7,060 nt of DNA, taken from Bacteroidota bacterium (GTDB taxonomy: Bacteria > Bacteroidota > Bacteroidia > Chitinophagales > Chitinophagaceae). Positions 1 through 5,778 of the stretch are shown here, piece after piece; the stretch's first letter is position 1, and each line of letters starts with the position of its first letter. The stretch covers positions 1 to 7,060 of the forward strand of contig CANHNT010000106.1 in NCBI GenBank assembly GCA_947461985.1. Direction: 5' to 3'. Position numbers and translations under genes: made by a program. The notes beneath the pieces were generated by a model, which had not been told where the DNA came from, made no database searches, and saw only the letters and a program-made list of their open reading frames with translations.

Positions 1-772
1 CACTGTAACTATCTAAGTTTACAAATAAATTATTGAAAGCCAACATCCAAATGGCTCTGTCAACATCTAATTTGTTAGATAAATCAGTTGGATTATTTGT
101 GACAGTATTACACAAATTAATGAAAGAATGCCAACCGGTATCCGATTTCATATCGTAGGTAGATGAATAACTTGTGCTATCGGCATTGATGTATTTTAAA
201 CTATTTTTTGAAGCGGCAGATGGCGATAAATCGGAAGAACACTTTACAAAACATTGATCATTGCTATAAAAATGATCGGCAATAAATTTTTTATCGATGC
301 TTTCATCATTGGTAAATGCACCATAATAACTCCCATTAATAGTAACCTTGGCGAAATTGGCTTTCGGACAATGCATGTATTTTTGTAAAATACCGTAGCC
401 TAATACTTCTCTGATAAAAGAAGGATCGCCGTAGCCATTGCTGAGTTTTATGGATTCAAATCCTTCATAATTTTGTTTTTTAAATTCATCCAATGAAATG
501 TGTAAAGGATTTTTAGCATTATTCGCATTGTATGAACTGTTGCCTTTAAAGCGCACTCCTACACTATCATATTGAACTCCGTTTATTTTTACCCAATCAG
601 CCATATAATAATCTTCTGTTGAGTTTTTCAATACATCCAAAATAGAATCCCAACTGGGTTGTGCAAAATTAATTTCAATATCTTGAATGGTATTTATGTC
701 GTACAAGGTTTGAGATTTTGCTGATGCAAAAAATAAAATAAATGCAATGGCTAAAAAATATTTTTGTTTCAT
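1..772 (-). CDS. CotH-family protein (CotH protein-kinase fold), secreted, 3'-truncated by window edge
   Basis: The 257 codons visible run from an ATG at 772 off the left edge with no stop. Residues 1-20 form a signal peptide (KQKY, hydrophobic core, ending near ASAKSQ), so the product is exported. Family signatures of CotH follow in the usual order: GVRFKGNSS (72-80), KNPLHISLDEF (87-97), LSNGYGDPSFIRE (110-122), the NGSYYGAF strand (146-153) and DRAIWMLAFNNLFVNLDSYS (238-257). The last segment corresponds to the part of CotH where the family has its catalytic-loop aspartate; the metal-binding WDxD-type motif should lie just outside the window. Bacillus CotH is an atypical kinase that phosphorylates spore-coat proteins. 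In Bacteroidota the family occurs in secreted proteins, often with T9SS tails, and the substrate is generally unknown. It is the third gene of the minus-strand set, behind a hairpin terminator. Family assignment is strong; kinase activity is inferred from the family only. Confidence 0.88.
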   Translation of the reverse strand, partial: MKQKYFLAIAFILFFASAKSQTLYDINTIQDIEINFAQPSWDSILDVLKNSTEDYYMADWVKINGVQYDSVGVRFKGNSSYNANNAKNPLHISLDEFKKQNYEGFESIKLSNGYGDPSFIREVLGYGILQKYMHCPKANFAKVTINGSYYGAFTNDESIDKKFIADHFYSNDQCFVKCSSDLSPSAASKNSLKYINADSTSYSSTYDMKSDTGWHSFINLCNTVTNNPTDLSNKLDVDRAIWMLAFNNLFVNLDSYS

Positions 773-781
773 ATAGCTAGT

Positions 782-828
782 AAAATTAAAAAAGAACACT
801 GAGTAATTGATAATCATTCAGTGTTCTT
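782..828 (-). terminator. Intrinsic terminator between the 334-residue secreted protein gene and the CotH gene
   Basis: An 11-bp perfect inverted repeat (792-802 with 818-828, AAGAACACTGA / TCAGTGTTCTT) encloses a 15-base loop. Read on the minus strand, the stem is followed by T6, AA and T4 (793 down to 782). This is a typical Rho-independent terminator for the operon ending with the stop codon at 847-849. Only nine bases separate the last T run from the CotH start codon at 772, so the hairpin also sits in the CotH leader and could act as an attenuator. Confidence 0.8.
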
Positions 829-846
829 ATATTTTTGAATGAATAA

Positions 847-1851
847 TTATTCTACGATTAATTTCAATGTTGTTTGCTCATTTTTATCATTTACAATTTG
901 TACAAAATAACAGGACGCATTCATCATTTCTTTATCGATAGAAAATGAGTTTATAGTGATATTTTTGTAGTATTTAATGGTTCTTCCATAGATGTCTATT
1001 ATTGATACTGAATGAGATGATGCAAGGTCGTTAAATGTTATGGTCGCATTTGTTGACATAGGATTGGGAGACAATGTAATGCCATTATTTTTATTTACAT
1101 TGGTAGTATTTAATGGATAACAATTTACACAACTACCAAAACAAACGATAGGTAAAATTTGTGCGTTAATTACACTATCAATCTCTCGAAAACTTGTAAT
1201 TGTGGTACAATTACTTGGTACTGTTTCTCCATTGGCATTATTTCCATTATAAAATTTGTAAAATAATGAAGAATTTTGAGCGAAAAAGGCCATGTATTCA
1301 TAAACTCCATTTCCAAAACTATACATTTTGTATGTAGAAGGATTGAATGATTTAAAAGGACCTACATAAACCCCATTAGCAGAAACCGTTTCGTTAGACA
1401 TATTTACTCTAAATCGATACATCGTATCCGTTGCTGTATTGTTTCCACTATAAAAAACAGCAGGCATTTGCAAGGTGTCATTTCCTAAAGAATCTACATA
1501 AAACCATCTCAAACCATTTGAGGGATCTTGTGACTCTATAGGAACATTCTCTGAACTATATCCATTGCTACCTAAAACAAAAAAATATTCATATTCTTGA
1601 AAAGCAGGAATATTATATACTGGGCTATAATAAATATTCGTATCTGTGGTGCTTTGTATTAAATGTAAATAACCATTAGCCATATCTAAACCCATTCCAA
1701 TTTCACTTTGAAAAGTAGAAACCATATAGGCATCGTTAGAACTCAACATTCCTGAACCTTTCATATTCACAGCAAATCGAACATATTTTGCTTCGGCAAT
1801 GGATGAAAAAAGGACAACGAATAAAATGGCTGATATTATTTTTTTGAACAT
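847..1851 (-). CDS. T9SS-sorted secreted protein with two tandem beta-sandwich (starch-binding-like) modules
   Basis: A 334-residue exported protein. Residues 1-21 are a signal peptide (MFKKI, hydrophobic core, cleavage near AEA). Two related modules follow, about residues 22-136 and 143-244. The second reads like a module common in Bacteroidota secreted proteins, with the framework YRFRVNMSNETVSANGVYV, NGVYEY, YKFYNGN, ETVPSNC and a Cys-rich end, VCFGSCVNC (Cys 215, 237, 241, 244). It resembles CBM20/CBM48-like sugar-binding beta-sandwiches, but carbohydrate binding is only inferred. Residues 258-334 are a type A sorting domain (LSPNPMS, IIDIYGR, YFVQIV, final KLIVE), so the protein should cross the outer membrane by the type IX system and be anchored or released. 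There is no catalytic domain. The gene starts nine bases after the stop of the arylsulfotransferase-like gene and is probably co-transcribed with it. Such modules often accompany CotH proteins in this phylum, which fits the next gene. Confidence 0.85.
   Translation of the reverse strand: MFKKIISAILFVVLFSSIAEAKYVRFAVNMKGSGMLSSNDAYMVSTFQSEIGMGLDMANGYLHLIQSTTDTNIYYSPVYNIPAFQEYEYFFVLGSNGYSSENVPIESQDPSNGLRWFYVDSLGNDTLQMPAVFYSGNNTATDTMYRFRVNMSNETVSANGVYVGPFKSFNPSTYKMYSFGNGVYEYMAFFAQNSSLFYKFYNGNNANGETVPSNCTTITSFREIDSVINAQILPIVCFGSCVNCYPLNTTNVNKNNGITLSPNPMSTNATITFNDLASSHSVSIIDIYGRTIKYYKNITINSFSIDKEMMNASCYFVQIVNDKNEQTTLKLIVE
1120..1788 (-). repeat. Internal duplication: two diverged copies of a ~100-residue module
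   Basis: Copy 1 spans about 1444-1788 and copy 2 about 1120-1425. Matching landmarks are VRFAVNM / YRFRVNM at the start, EYFFVLGSNG..SENVP / FYKFYNGNN..GETVP in the middle, and RWFYVDSLGNDTLQMPAVFYSG / SFREIDSVINAQILPIVCFGS at the end. Copy 1 lacks all four cysteines of copy 2. The similarity is visible at protein level only, so the duplication is old or the two modules came from different members of the same family. Confidence 0.7.
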
Positions 1852-1860
1852 GATGTATTT

Positions 1861-3534
1861 TTATTTATTTAAAGAAATTTGTTTGGTTGCAGTTCCTTCA
1901 TTGCTTGTTAAGCGAATAAAATAATTGCCATTCGCTAAAGATGAAATATCAATTGTTTCTGCATTGTAAAATGTTTTTACGACTATGCCAACATGACTAA
2001 TTACTTGAATACTGTATTGTTTTCCAAATAAACTAGCTTCTTTAATATTTACAATGCCCGATGTTGGATTCGGGTAAACACTCAACTTATCATTGAAATT
2101 GACATCAATCATTCCTAAAGGAAATTGAACAAAAGTAGATGAATATTGATACACACAACCATTAGCATCCGCAATACGAACTACATATTTTCCTGCTTGT
2201 GTTGCAGTGTATGTTTGGCTCGTTGCACCTGCAATTTTTTGTCCGTTCATATACCATTGATAAGATGTTGCAGTTGATGAAGACAATACATTTCCATTGG
2301 CAGTAATTGTAGGAATTGCTGGAGGTTCATTGGTAATGAAACAAGCGCTGTATTTTTTTGTTTTAGAACCTGAGGCTGAATGGCTAAATACAACAGCACC
2401 TGCTGCATTAAATTCTCTTACCATACTCGTAATAGGAGAAGCCACTATTTCATTTCCATTAGGTAATTGTTGTGTTCCTCCTTCATTGCTACTGTACATT
2501 CCACTTACTGTGTTTCTATGGTCATAGGTTGTAGGCAAATAAGCCGAACCGGCTGAAAGGGTATAATTATATCCACTTATAGGCGTAATTATTTGATCGG
2601 CACACGATTGATTATTTGAAACGCCTGCATTATTATAACCACATAAACGACCAGGAACGGTTGAGAATTCATCTGCCCAATGCGCATCATGGGTCACATT
2701 TAATACAGCTGTTCCAGTTGCACCATAAGCTGCAGGATTACCCCATCTATATAATATGTCGCCACCTTTACCAGAGTTACCACCTGTATGACTAGCAGCT
2801 TCAACAGTTGTAGTACTATGGTCAATAATATACCATTCATTTTGATTATGAGAGCTAAAAGCAATTTGGTCTAAAATAGGATTATAATCTACTCCATTCA
2901 AATGCTGCCAATCTTTTGTAGATTTATAATTAATATTTAATAATTGAGGATTATTAACTAAACTGGTTACATAATTCGCTTTTGAAGCATCTGTATTTTG
3001 CATTAAATGATCCCAAGATTTCCATTCCCAAACTACAGTTCCTGTAGTTAAACCTGTTTGTTTAACCTCTACAATTTTATCGGGCCACATTTCACTTGAA
3101 AAGGTAGTACAACCTGCAGCAGTAACTTCTGCAGCAGTTCGTCTTTCATAAGCAATTAATAAAACATTTCCATTAGGTAAAGGTTTAATATCATGATGAG
3201 AACAATATGAAGGAGTGCTGTAATCAAAATTCCAAAGTAAAGTACCAGCATAATCATGTTTTGTTACTTTTCCACAAATTGGCCCTCCACTAAAAGAGAC
3301 CCCTGTAGCTTTTGCAGCTCTCCACAAATAACCTCCTGGCATTAAATAGGCCGAATAACCTGTTGAGCCAGTTAATCCTGTCCAAGTATGAAAAGAGTTC
3401 CATGAAGTATCATACAAAGTAGCACTGGTGGCATTTTTAGCAGCATTTAAAAAGTATCCATTCCATTGTTGGGCTTTCAAAGCCATTGAACCAATTAATA
3501 AAGCCACACTTAAAGTGAGTATTTTTTTAAACAT
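1861..3534 (-). CDS. Arylsulfotransferase-like (ASST) beta-propeller protein with Ig-like module and T9SS tail
   Basis: A 557-residue exported protein. Residues 1-22 are a signal peptide (MFKKILTLSV, cleavage near LKAQ). Residues ~55-400 match the arylsulfotransferase family (ASST, Pfam PF05935/PF14269 type), a six-bladed propeller that moves sulfate from one aryl sulfate to another phenol. Recognisable pieces are HHDIKPLPNGNVLLIAYER (113-131), WQHLNGVDYNP (209-219), AFSSHNQNEWYIIDHS (225-240), GGDILYRWGNPAAYG (257-271), THDAHW (281-286) and QQLPNGNEIV (355-364). Blade-like LPNGN..V repeats support the propeller. By pattern, H211 and H282 are the best candidates for the catalytic histidines. 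Residues ~405-470 form an Ig/PKD-like module (YQWYMNGQ, Cys460). Residues 480-557 are a type A sorting tail (VYPNPTSG, ISSLANGNYFIRL, final ISLNK). It is the first gene of the minus-strand operon, nine bases before the next gene. Family is fairly sure; the real sulfate donor, acceptor or even activity is not known. Confidence 0.85.
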   Translation of the reverse strand: MFKKILTLSVALLIGSMALKAQQWNGYFLNAAKNATSATLYDTSWNSFHTWTGLTGSTGYSAYLMPGGYLWRAAKATGVSFSGGPICGKVTKHDYAGTLLWNFDYSTPSYCSHHDIKPLPNGNVLLIAYERRTAAEVTAAGCTTFSSEMWPDKIVEVKQTGLTTGTVVWEWKSWDHLMQNTDASKANYVTSLVNNPQLLNINYKSTKDWQHLNGVDYNPILDQIAFSSHNQNEWYIIDHSTTTVEAASHTGGNSGKGGDILYRWGNPAAYGATGTAVLNVTHDAHWADEFSTVPGRLCGYNNAGVSNNQSCADQIITPISGYNYTLSAGSAYLPTTYDHRNTVSGMYSSNEGGTQQLPNGNEIVASPITSMVREFNAAGAVVFSHSASGSKTKKYSACFITNEPPAIPTITANGNVLSSSTATSYQWYMNGQKIAGATSQTYTATQAGKYVVRIADANGCVYQYSSTFVQFPLGMIDVNFNDKLSVYPNPTSGIVNIKEASLFGKQYSIQVISHVGIVVKTFYNAETIDISSLANGNYFIRLTSNEGTATKQISLNK

Positions 3535-3667
3535 ACTTATTTTATTTATGTTGTGAAAATATTAATTAAATATTATCTAATTGTTATTTTTAGGTAGATT
3601 AATTTATAAACAAGGTTAATTAACATGGTAATATTTAATAATTAATTCCTAATGTACCTTGTTTTTA
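3535..3667. other. AT-rich divergent intergenic region without a gene
   Basis: Spacer between the arylsulfotransferase-like gene (minus) and the J-domain gene (plus). It should contain the promoter of the minus-strand operon, but I find no full match to the TTG / TAnnTTTG pattern on that strand. The closest is TAACCTTG (3618 down to 3611), one base off and with no TTG at the right distance. It also holds an imperfect dyad (3611-3622 with 3650-3661, ten of twelve positions pairing) and the palindrome GTTAATTAAC (3615-3624), which might be an operator. Confidence 0.4.
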
Positions 3668-3698
3668 TTGCAATAATGAATGTAAAACAATAAGTTTG
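3668..3698 (+). promoter_or_regulatory. Housekeeping-type Bacteroidota promoter for the J-domain/KTSC gene
   Basis: TTG at 3668-3670, a 20-base spacer, then TAAGTTTG at 3691-3698. This is an exact match to the phylum's -33/-7 pattern (TTG, 17-23 bases, TAnnTTTG). Transcription would start near 3703-3705, giving a leader of about 22 bases before the ATG at 3726, and this supports that start codon. Confidence 0.65.
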
Positions 3699-3725
3699 CC
3701 AACTTAAAATTCATCAAGATTATAT

Positions 3726-4169
3726 ATGCACAAAATTATTAGTTATAAAAAAATGTTTGAAGCAACACCAGCTACATCATTAGCCGATTTAAAAGTAAAA
3801 TACAGAAACTTAATTAAAGAATGGCATCCCGATAAATTTGCTAGCGACGAAGAAAAGAAAGCTGAAGCCGAATTAAAAAGCCAAAAAATTATTGAAGCTT
3901 ATCATTGTTTAGTAGGCATTCATCCTGAAACGCATGCTGCGAACGTAGAAGAATATACAAGCATTACTAACTCCATGTTTATGGATGATTATGTGCACAA
4001 AGGCACAACCTTGAAAATTACGTTTCAAGAAGGCATTGTATATGAATACTATGGTGTTCCCAAAAATACTTACATTAAAATGGTAAACTCTCCTACTGTG
4101 GGACGATTTGCAAAACGTCATATTTTCAATTCATTTCCTTACAGAAACATTAGTAAATCAAATGTTTAA
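3726..4169 (+). CDS. Small J-domain protein with C-terminal KTSC domain
   Basis: A 147-residue soluble protein with no signal peptide. Residues ~3-65 are a J domain: KYRNLIKEWHPDKF (25-38) holds the invariant HPD motif (34-36) that stimulates Hsp70/DnaK ATPase, followed by the charged helix III (EEKKAEAELKSQKIIEAY). The Gly/Phe-rich and zinc-finger regions of full DnaJ are absent, so it is a type III J protein. Residues ~77-145 match the KTSC domain (named for its occurrence at the C-terminus of some lysyl-tRNA synthetases): LKITFQEGIVYEYYGVP (96-112), the YIKMVNSPTVGRFAKRHI stretch (116-133) and a closing FPYRNI. KTSC function is unclear, though it is suspected to bind nucleic acid or protein. 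The product is probably a co-chaperone that directs DnaK to a specific client. A well-placed promoter and a shared terminator make it a single-gene transcript. A second Met at residue 10 is a possible but less likely start, since it would cut into the J domain. Confidence 0.88.
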   Translation: MHKIISYKKMFEATPATSLADLKVKYRNLIKEWHPDKFASDEEKKAEAELKSQKIIEAYHCLVGIHPETHAANVEEYTSITNSMFMDDYVHKGTTLKITFQEGIVYEYYGVPKNTYIKMVNSPTVGRFAKRHIFNSFPYRNISKSNV

Positions 4170-4189
4170 ACATTAAAAAAATCAAATAA

Positions 4190-4216
4190 AAAAAGACTGC
4201 ATAATGCAGTCTTTTT
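4190..4216. terminator. Bidirectional terminator between the J-domain/KTSC gene and rpoD
   Basis: AAAAAGACTGC (4190-4200) pairs with GCAGTCTTTTT (4206-4216) around the five-base loop ATAAT. The A tract on one side and T tract on the other give a U-tailed hairpin in either direction. It lies 20 bases after the plus-strand stop codon at 4167-4169 and 45 bases after the rpoD stop on the minus strand, so it ends both convergent transcripts. Confidence 0.85.
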
Positions 4217-4261
4217 AGTATTTGTGATGTTGAACTATATAATTAATCCTATTGTAAAAAA

Positions 4262-5137
4262 TTAGTTTCCTAAATAATTTTTCAATAATCTACTGCGTGA
4301 GGTGGAACGAAGTTTAGTGATGGCTTTGTCTTTTATTTGACGAACTCGTTCTCGGGTTAATCCAAATTGTTCACCAATATCTTCTAAACTCATGGGATTA
4401 TCTACCCCGATTCCAAAAAAGAATTTCAATACATCTTTTTGTCTATCGGTTAGTGTACTCAGTGATCGATCTATTTCATCTCTTAACGATTCATCATGTT
4501 CAATTGCCAAATCTGCACTTTCGGAGTTTGGATTATTTAATACATCAAGCAACGTATTTTCTTCGCCATTAGCAAATGGAGCATCCATGCTCAAGTGTCG
4601 AGAAGACGAACTCATGGTGTTCCTTACCTCATCAGCGTTCATTTCTAAAACTATAGCCAATTCTTCAGCAGAAGGCTCTCTTTCAAATTCTTGCTCTAAT
4701 TGAGAGTAGGCTTTATTAATTTTATTCGTTAGTCCAACTTTATTTAATGGCAACCGAACAATTCTACTTTGTTCAGCTAATGCCTGCAAAATAGATTGAC
4801 GAATCCACCAAACAGCATACGAAATAAATTTAAAACCCCTTGTTTCGTCAAAACGTTGCGCAGCTTTAATTAATCCTAAATTTCCTTCATTTATTAAATC
4901 ACTTAATGACAAACCCTGATTTTGATATTGCTTAGAAACGGATACAACAAAACGCAAATTCGCTTTGGTAAGTTTATCTAAACTTTTGGCACATCCTTGT
5001 TTTATTTTCACGGCTAAAATAACTTCTTCTTCAGGAGTTATTAGGTCAACTTTTCCAATTTCTTGAAGATATTTCTCCAACGACTGACTTTCACGATTAG
5101 TGATAGACTTAGTAATTTTTAGCTGGCGCATTGACAT
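4262..5137 (-). CDS. rpoD: Primary sigma factor RpoD (SigA) of RNA polymerase, short Bacteroidota form
   Basis: A 291-residue sigma-70 factor that directs RNA polymerase to housekeeping promoters. Region 1.2 covers ~19-50 (SLEKYLQEIGKVDLITPEEE). Region 2 covers ~55-128, with the core-binding/RpoD box DLINEGNLGLIKAAQRFD (80-97) and the -10-reading and melting helix FISYAVWWIRQSI (104-116). Region 3 covers ~134-210. Region 4 covers ~220-291, with the helix-turn-helix SLEDIGEQFGLTRERVRQI (250-268) that reads the -33 element. There is no region 1.1 and no non-conserved insert, which is normal for this phylum and explains the length (E. coli RpoD is about 613 residues). Two starts are possible: ATG at 5137, and ATG at 5131 two codons later. 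Relatives normally begin MRQLKITKSITNRES, so 5131 is the more likely true start. It has its own strong promoter upstream and stands alone as a transcript. Near-certain identification. Confidence 0.96.
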   Translation of the reverse strand: MSMRQLKITKSITNRESQSLEKYLQEIGKVDLITPEEEVILAVKIKQGCAKSLDKLTKANLRFVVSVSKQYQNQGLSLSDLINEGNLGLIKAAQRFDETRGFKFISYAVWWIRQSILQALAEQSRIVRLPLNKVGLTNKINKAYSQLEQEFEREPSAEELAIVLEMNADEVRNTMSSSSRHLSMDAPFANGEENTLLDVLNNPNSESADLAIEHDESLRDEIDRSLSTLTDRQKDVLKFFFGIGVDNPMSLEDIGEQFGLTRERVRQIKDKAITKLRSTSRSRLLKNYLGN

Positions 5138-5214
5138 AATGTATAAAATTTTTCGTTAATAATAATTTATATGTTAAGAAATAATTAAATGGCAGTACTA
5201 TAACCAATTGTTAG

Positions 5215-5244
5215 CAAATGTATTGTTAATGAACTAAAATGCAA
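5215..5244 (-). promoter_or_regulatory. Housekeeping promoter of rpoD
   Basis: On the minus strand TTG (5244 down to 5242, within TTTTG) is followed by exactly 19 bases and then TACATTTG (5222 down to 5215). Both elements match the Bacteroidota consensus perfectly. Transcription would begin near 5209, leaving a leader of about 70 bases before the rpoD start. It is the best promoter in the window and implies that RpoD transcribes its own gene. Confidence 0.75.
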
Positions 5245-5296
5245 AATGTTTTTTTGATGTAAAAAAAATAAATAATAAAATAATCTAAAAATAATT

Positions 5297-5325
5297 TTGT
5301 TAATTCAATAATTATACTATTATTG
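5297..5325 (+). promoter_or_regulatory. Candidate promoter of the START-like gene
   Basis: TTG at 5297-5299, an 18-base spacer and TATTATTG at 5318-5325, one base off TAnnTTTG. The start would be near 5331, about 12 bases before the ATG. An alternative is the exact -7 match TAATTTTG at 5292-5299, but no TTG lies at a suitable distance upstream of it. The two readings use overlapping bases and cannot be separated by eye. Confidence 0.4.
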
Positions 5326-5342
5326 TACTTATAAAATAATCA

Positions 5343-5723
5343 ATGGCTAAAAGAATTAAATATAATAAAGAATATTCGATAAGATGCTCCCCAGCAATTT
5401 TATATGAATTCCTCATAACTCCTGCAGGATTAGGAGAATGGTTTGCTGAAAAAGTGAAACAACGTGAAACCACTTTTGTATTTTCATGGAAGGGAAGCGA
5501 AGAAGTTGCCGAACTCATAGCAGCTGAAGAAAACGAATATGTCGTGTTTAAATGGGATTGGATGGAAGAAGATGAATACTTTGAATTCAGAATTGAAAAA
5601 AGCCCTGTAACGAATGAAACGATATTAACAATCACAGATTTTGCAGAAAAAAATGAAGTTGCAGACCAAGAGTTACTTTGGAGTGCACAAATTCATGATT
5701 TAATGCATCGTGTGGGAAGCTAA
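5343..5723 (+). CDS. START-like domain protein (SRPBCC/Bet v 1 fold superfamily)
   Basis: A 126-residue soluble protein made of one domain of the START-like / AHSA1-related type that is conserved across Bacteroidota. Landmarks are EYSIRCSPAILYEFLITPAGLGEWFAEKV (10-38), in which the SP..LY.FL..P.GL..WFA pattern marks the first helices of the fold, VFSWKGSEEVAEL (46-58), EYVVFKWDW (65-73), YFEFRI (79-84), LTITDFAE (95-102) and a C-terminal helix ending LMHRVGS. The length and this ending are those of the family. The fold forms a hydrophobic pocket, and relatives bind lipids or Hsp90-type partners, but no ligand is known for this group. It lacks a signal peptide, so it is cytosolic. It is divergent from rpoD across a 205-base region and convergent with the membrane protein gene, and it is apparently a single-gene transcript. 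Family assignment is confident; function is unknown. Confidence 0.88.
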   Translation: MAKRIKYNKEYSIRCSPAILYEFLITPAGLGEWFAEKVKQRETTFVFSWKGSEEVAELIAAEENEYVVFKWDWMEEDEYFEFRIEKSPVTNETILTITDFAEKNEVADQELLWSAQIHDLMHRVGS

Positions 5724-5742
5724 AAATATAAATGATCAATGC

Positions 5743-5778
5743 AAAAAGACCAATTGGATATTCAATTGGTCTTTTTTT
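5743..5778. terminator. Bidirectional terminator shared by the START-like gene and the membrane protein gene
   Basis: A 14-bp perfect stem, AAAAAGACCAATTG (5743-5756) with CAATTGGTCTTTTT (5763-5776), encloses a six-base loop. The plus strand continues in a T run to 5778, and the minus strand reads into T5 then GC. The minus-strand stop codon (5777-5779) touches the stem, so ribosomes finishing that gene would cover part of the hairpin. Confidence 0.88.

Noticed and set aside
1861..1900. Possible fusion or frameshift between the two T9SS genes
   Set aside because: Both proteins have their own complete signal peptide and complete sorting tail, so they are separate genes nine bases apart.
2297..2527. 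A 76-codon open frame on the plus strand
   Set aside because: It lies wholly inside the arylsulfotransferase-like gene on the other strand, has a composition expected of antisense reading, and matches no family.
3909..4121. A 70-codon open frame on the minus strand
   Set aside because: It is antisense to the KTSC part of the J-domain gene, whose coding is certain; no independent signal supports it.
4392..4703. A 103-codon open frame on the plus strand
   Set aside because: It is antisense to region 3-4 of rpoD; the serine-rich product is typical of a reversed acidic/helical coding sequence.
5251..5285. T-run then A-run in the rpoD upstream region, considered as a terminator or origin-like AT element
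   Set aside because: There is no stem with G/C pairs and no DnaA-box or iteron pattern; it is best read as general AT richness of a Bacteroidota intergenic region, perhaps an UP-like element.
5312..5635. A 107-codon open frame on the minus strand
   Set aside because: It is antisense to the START-like gene and overlaps its promoter region; serine-rich with no recognisable domain.
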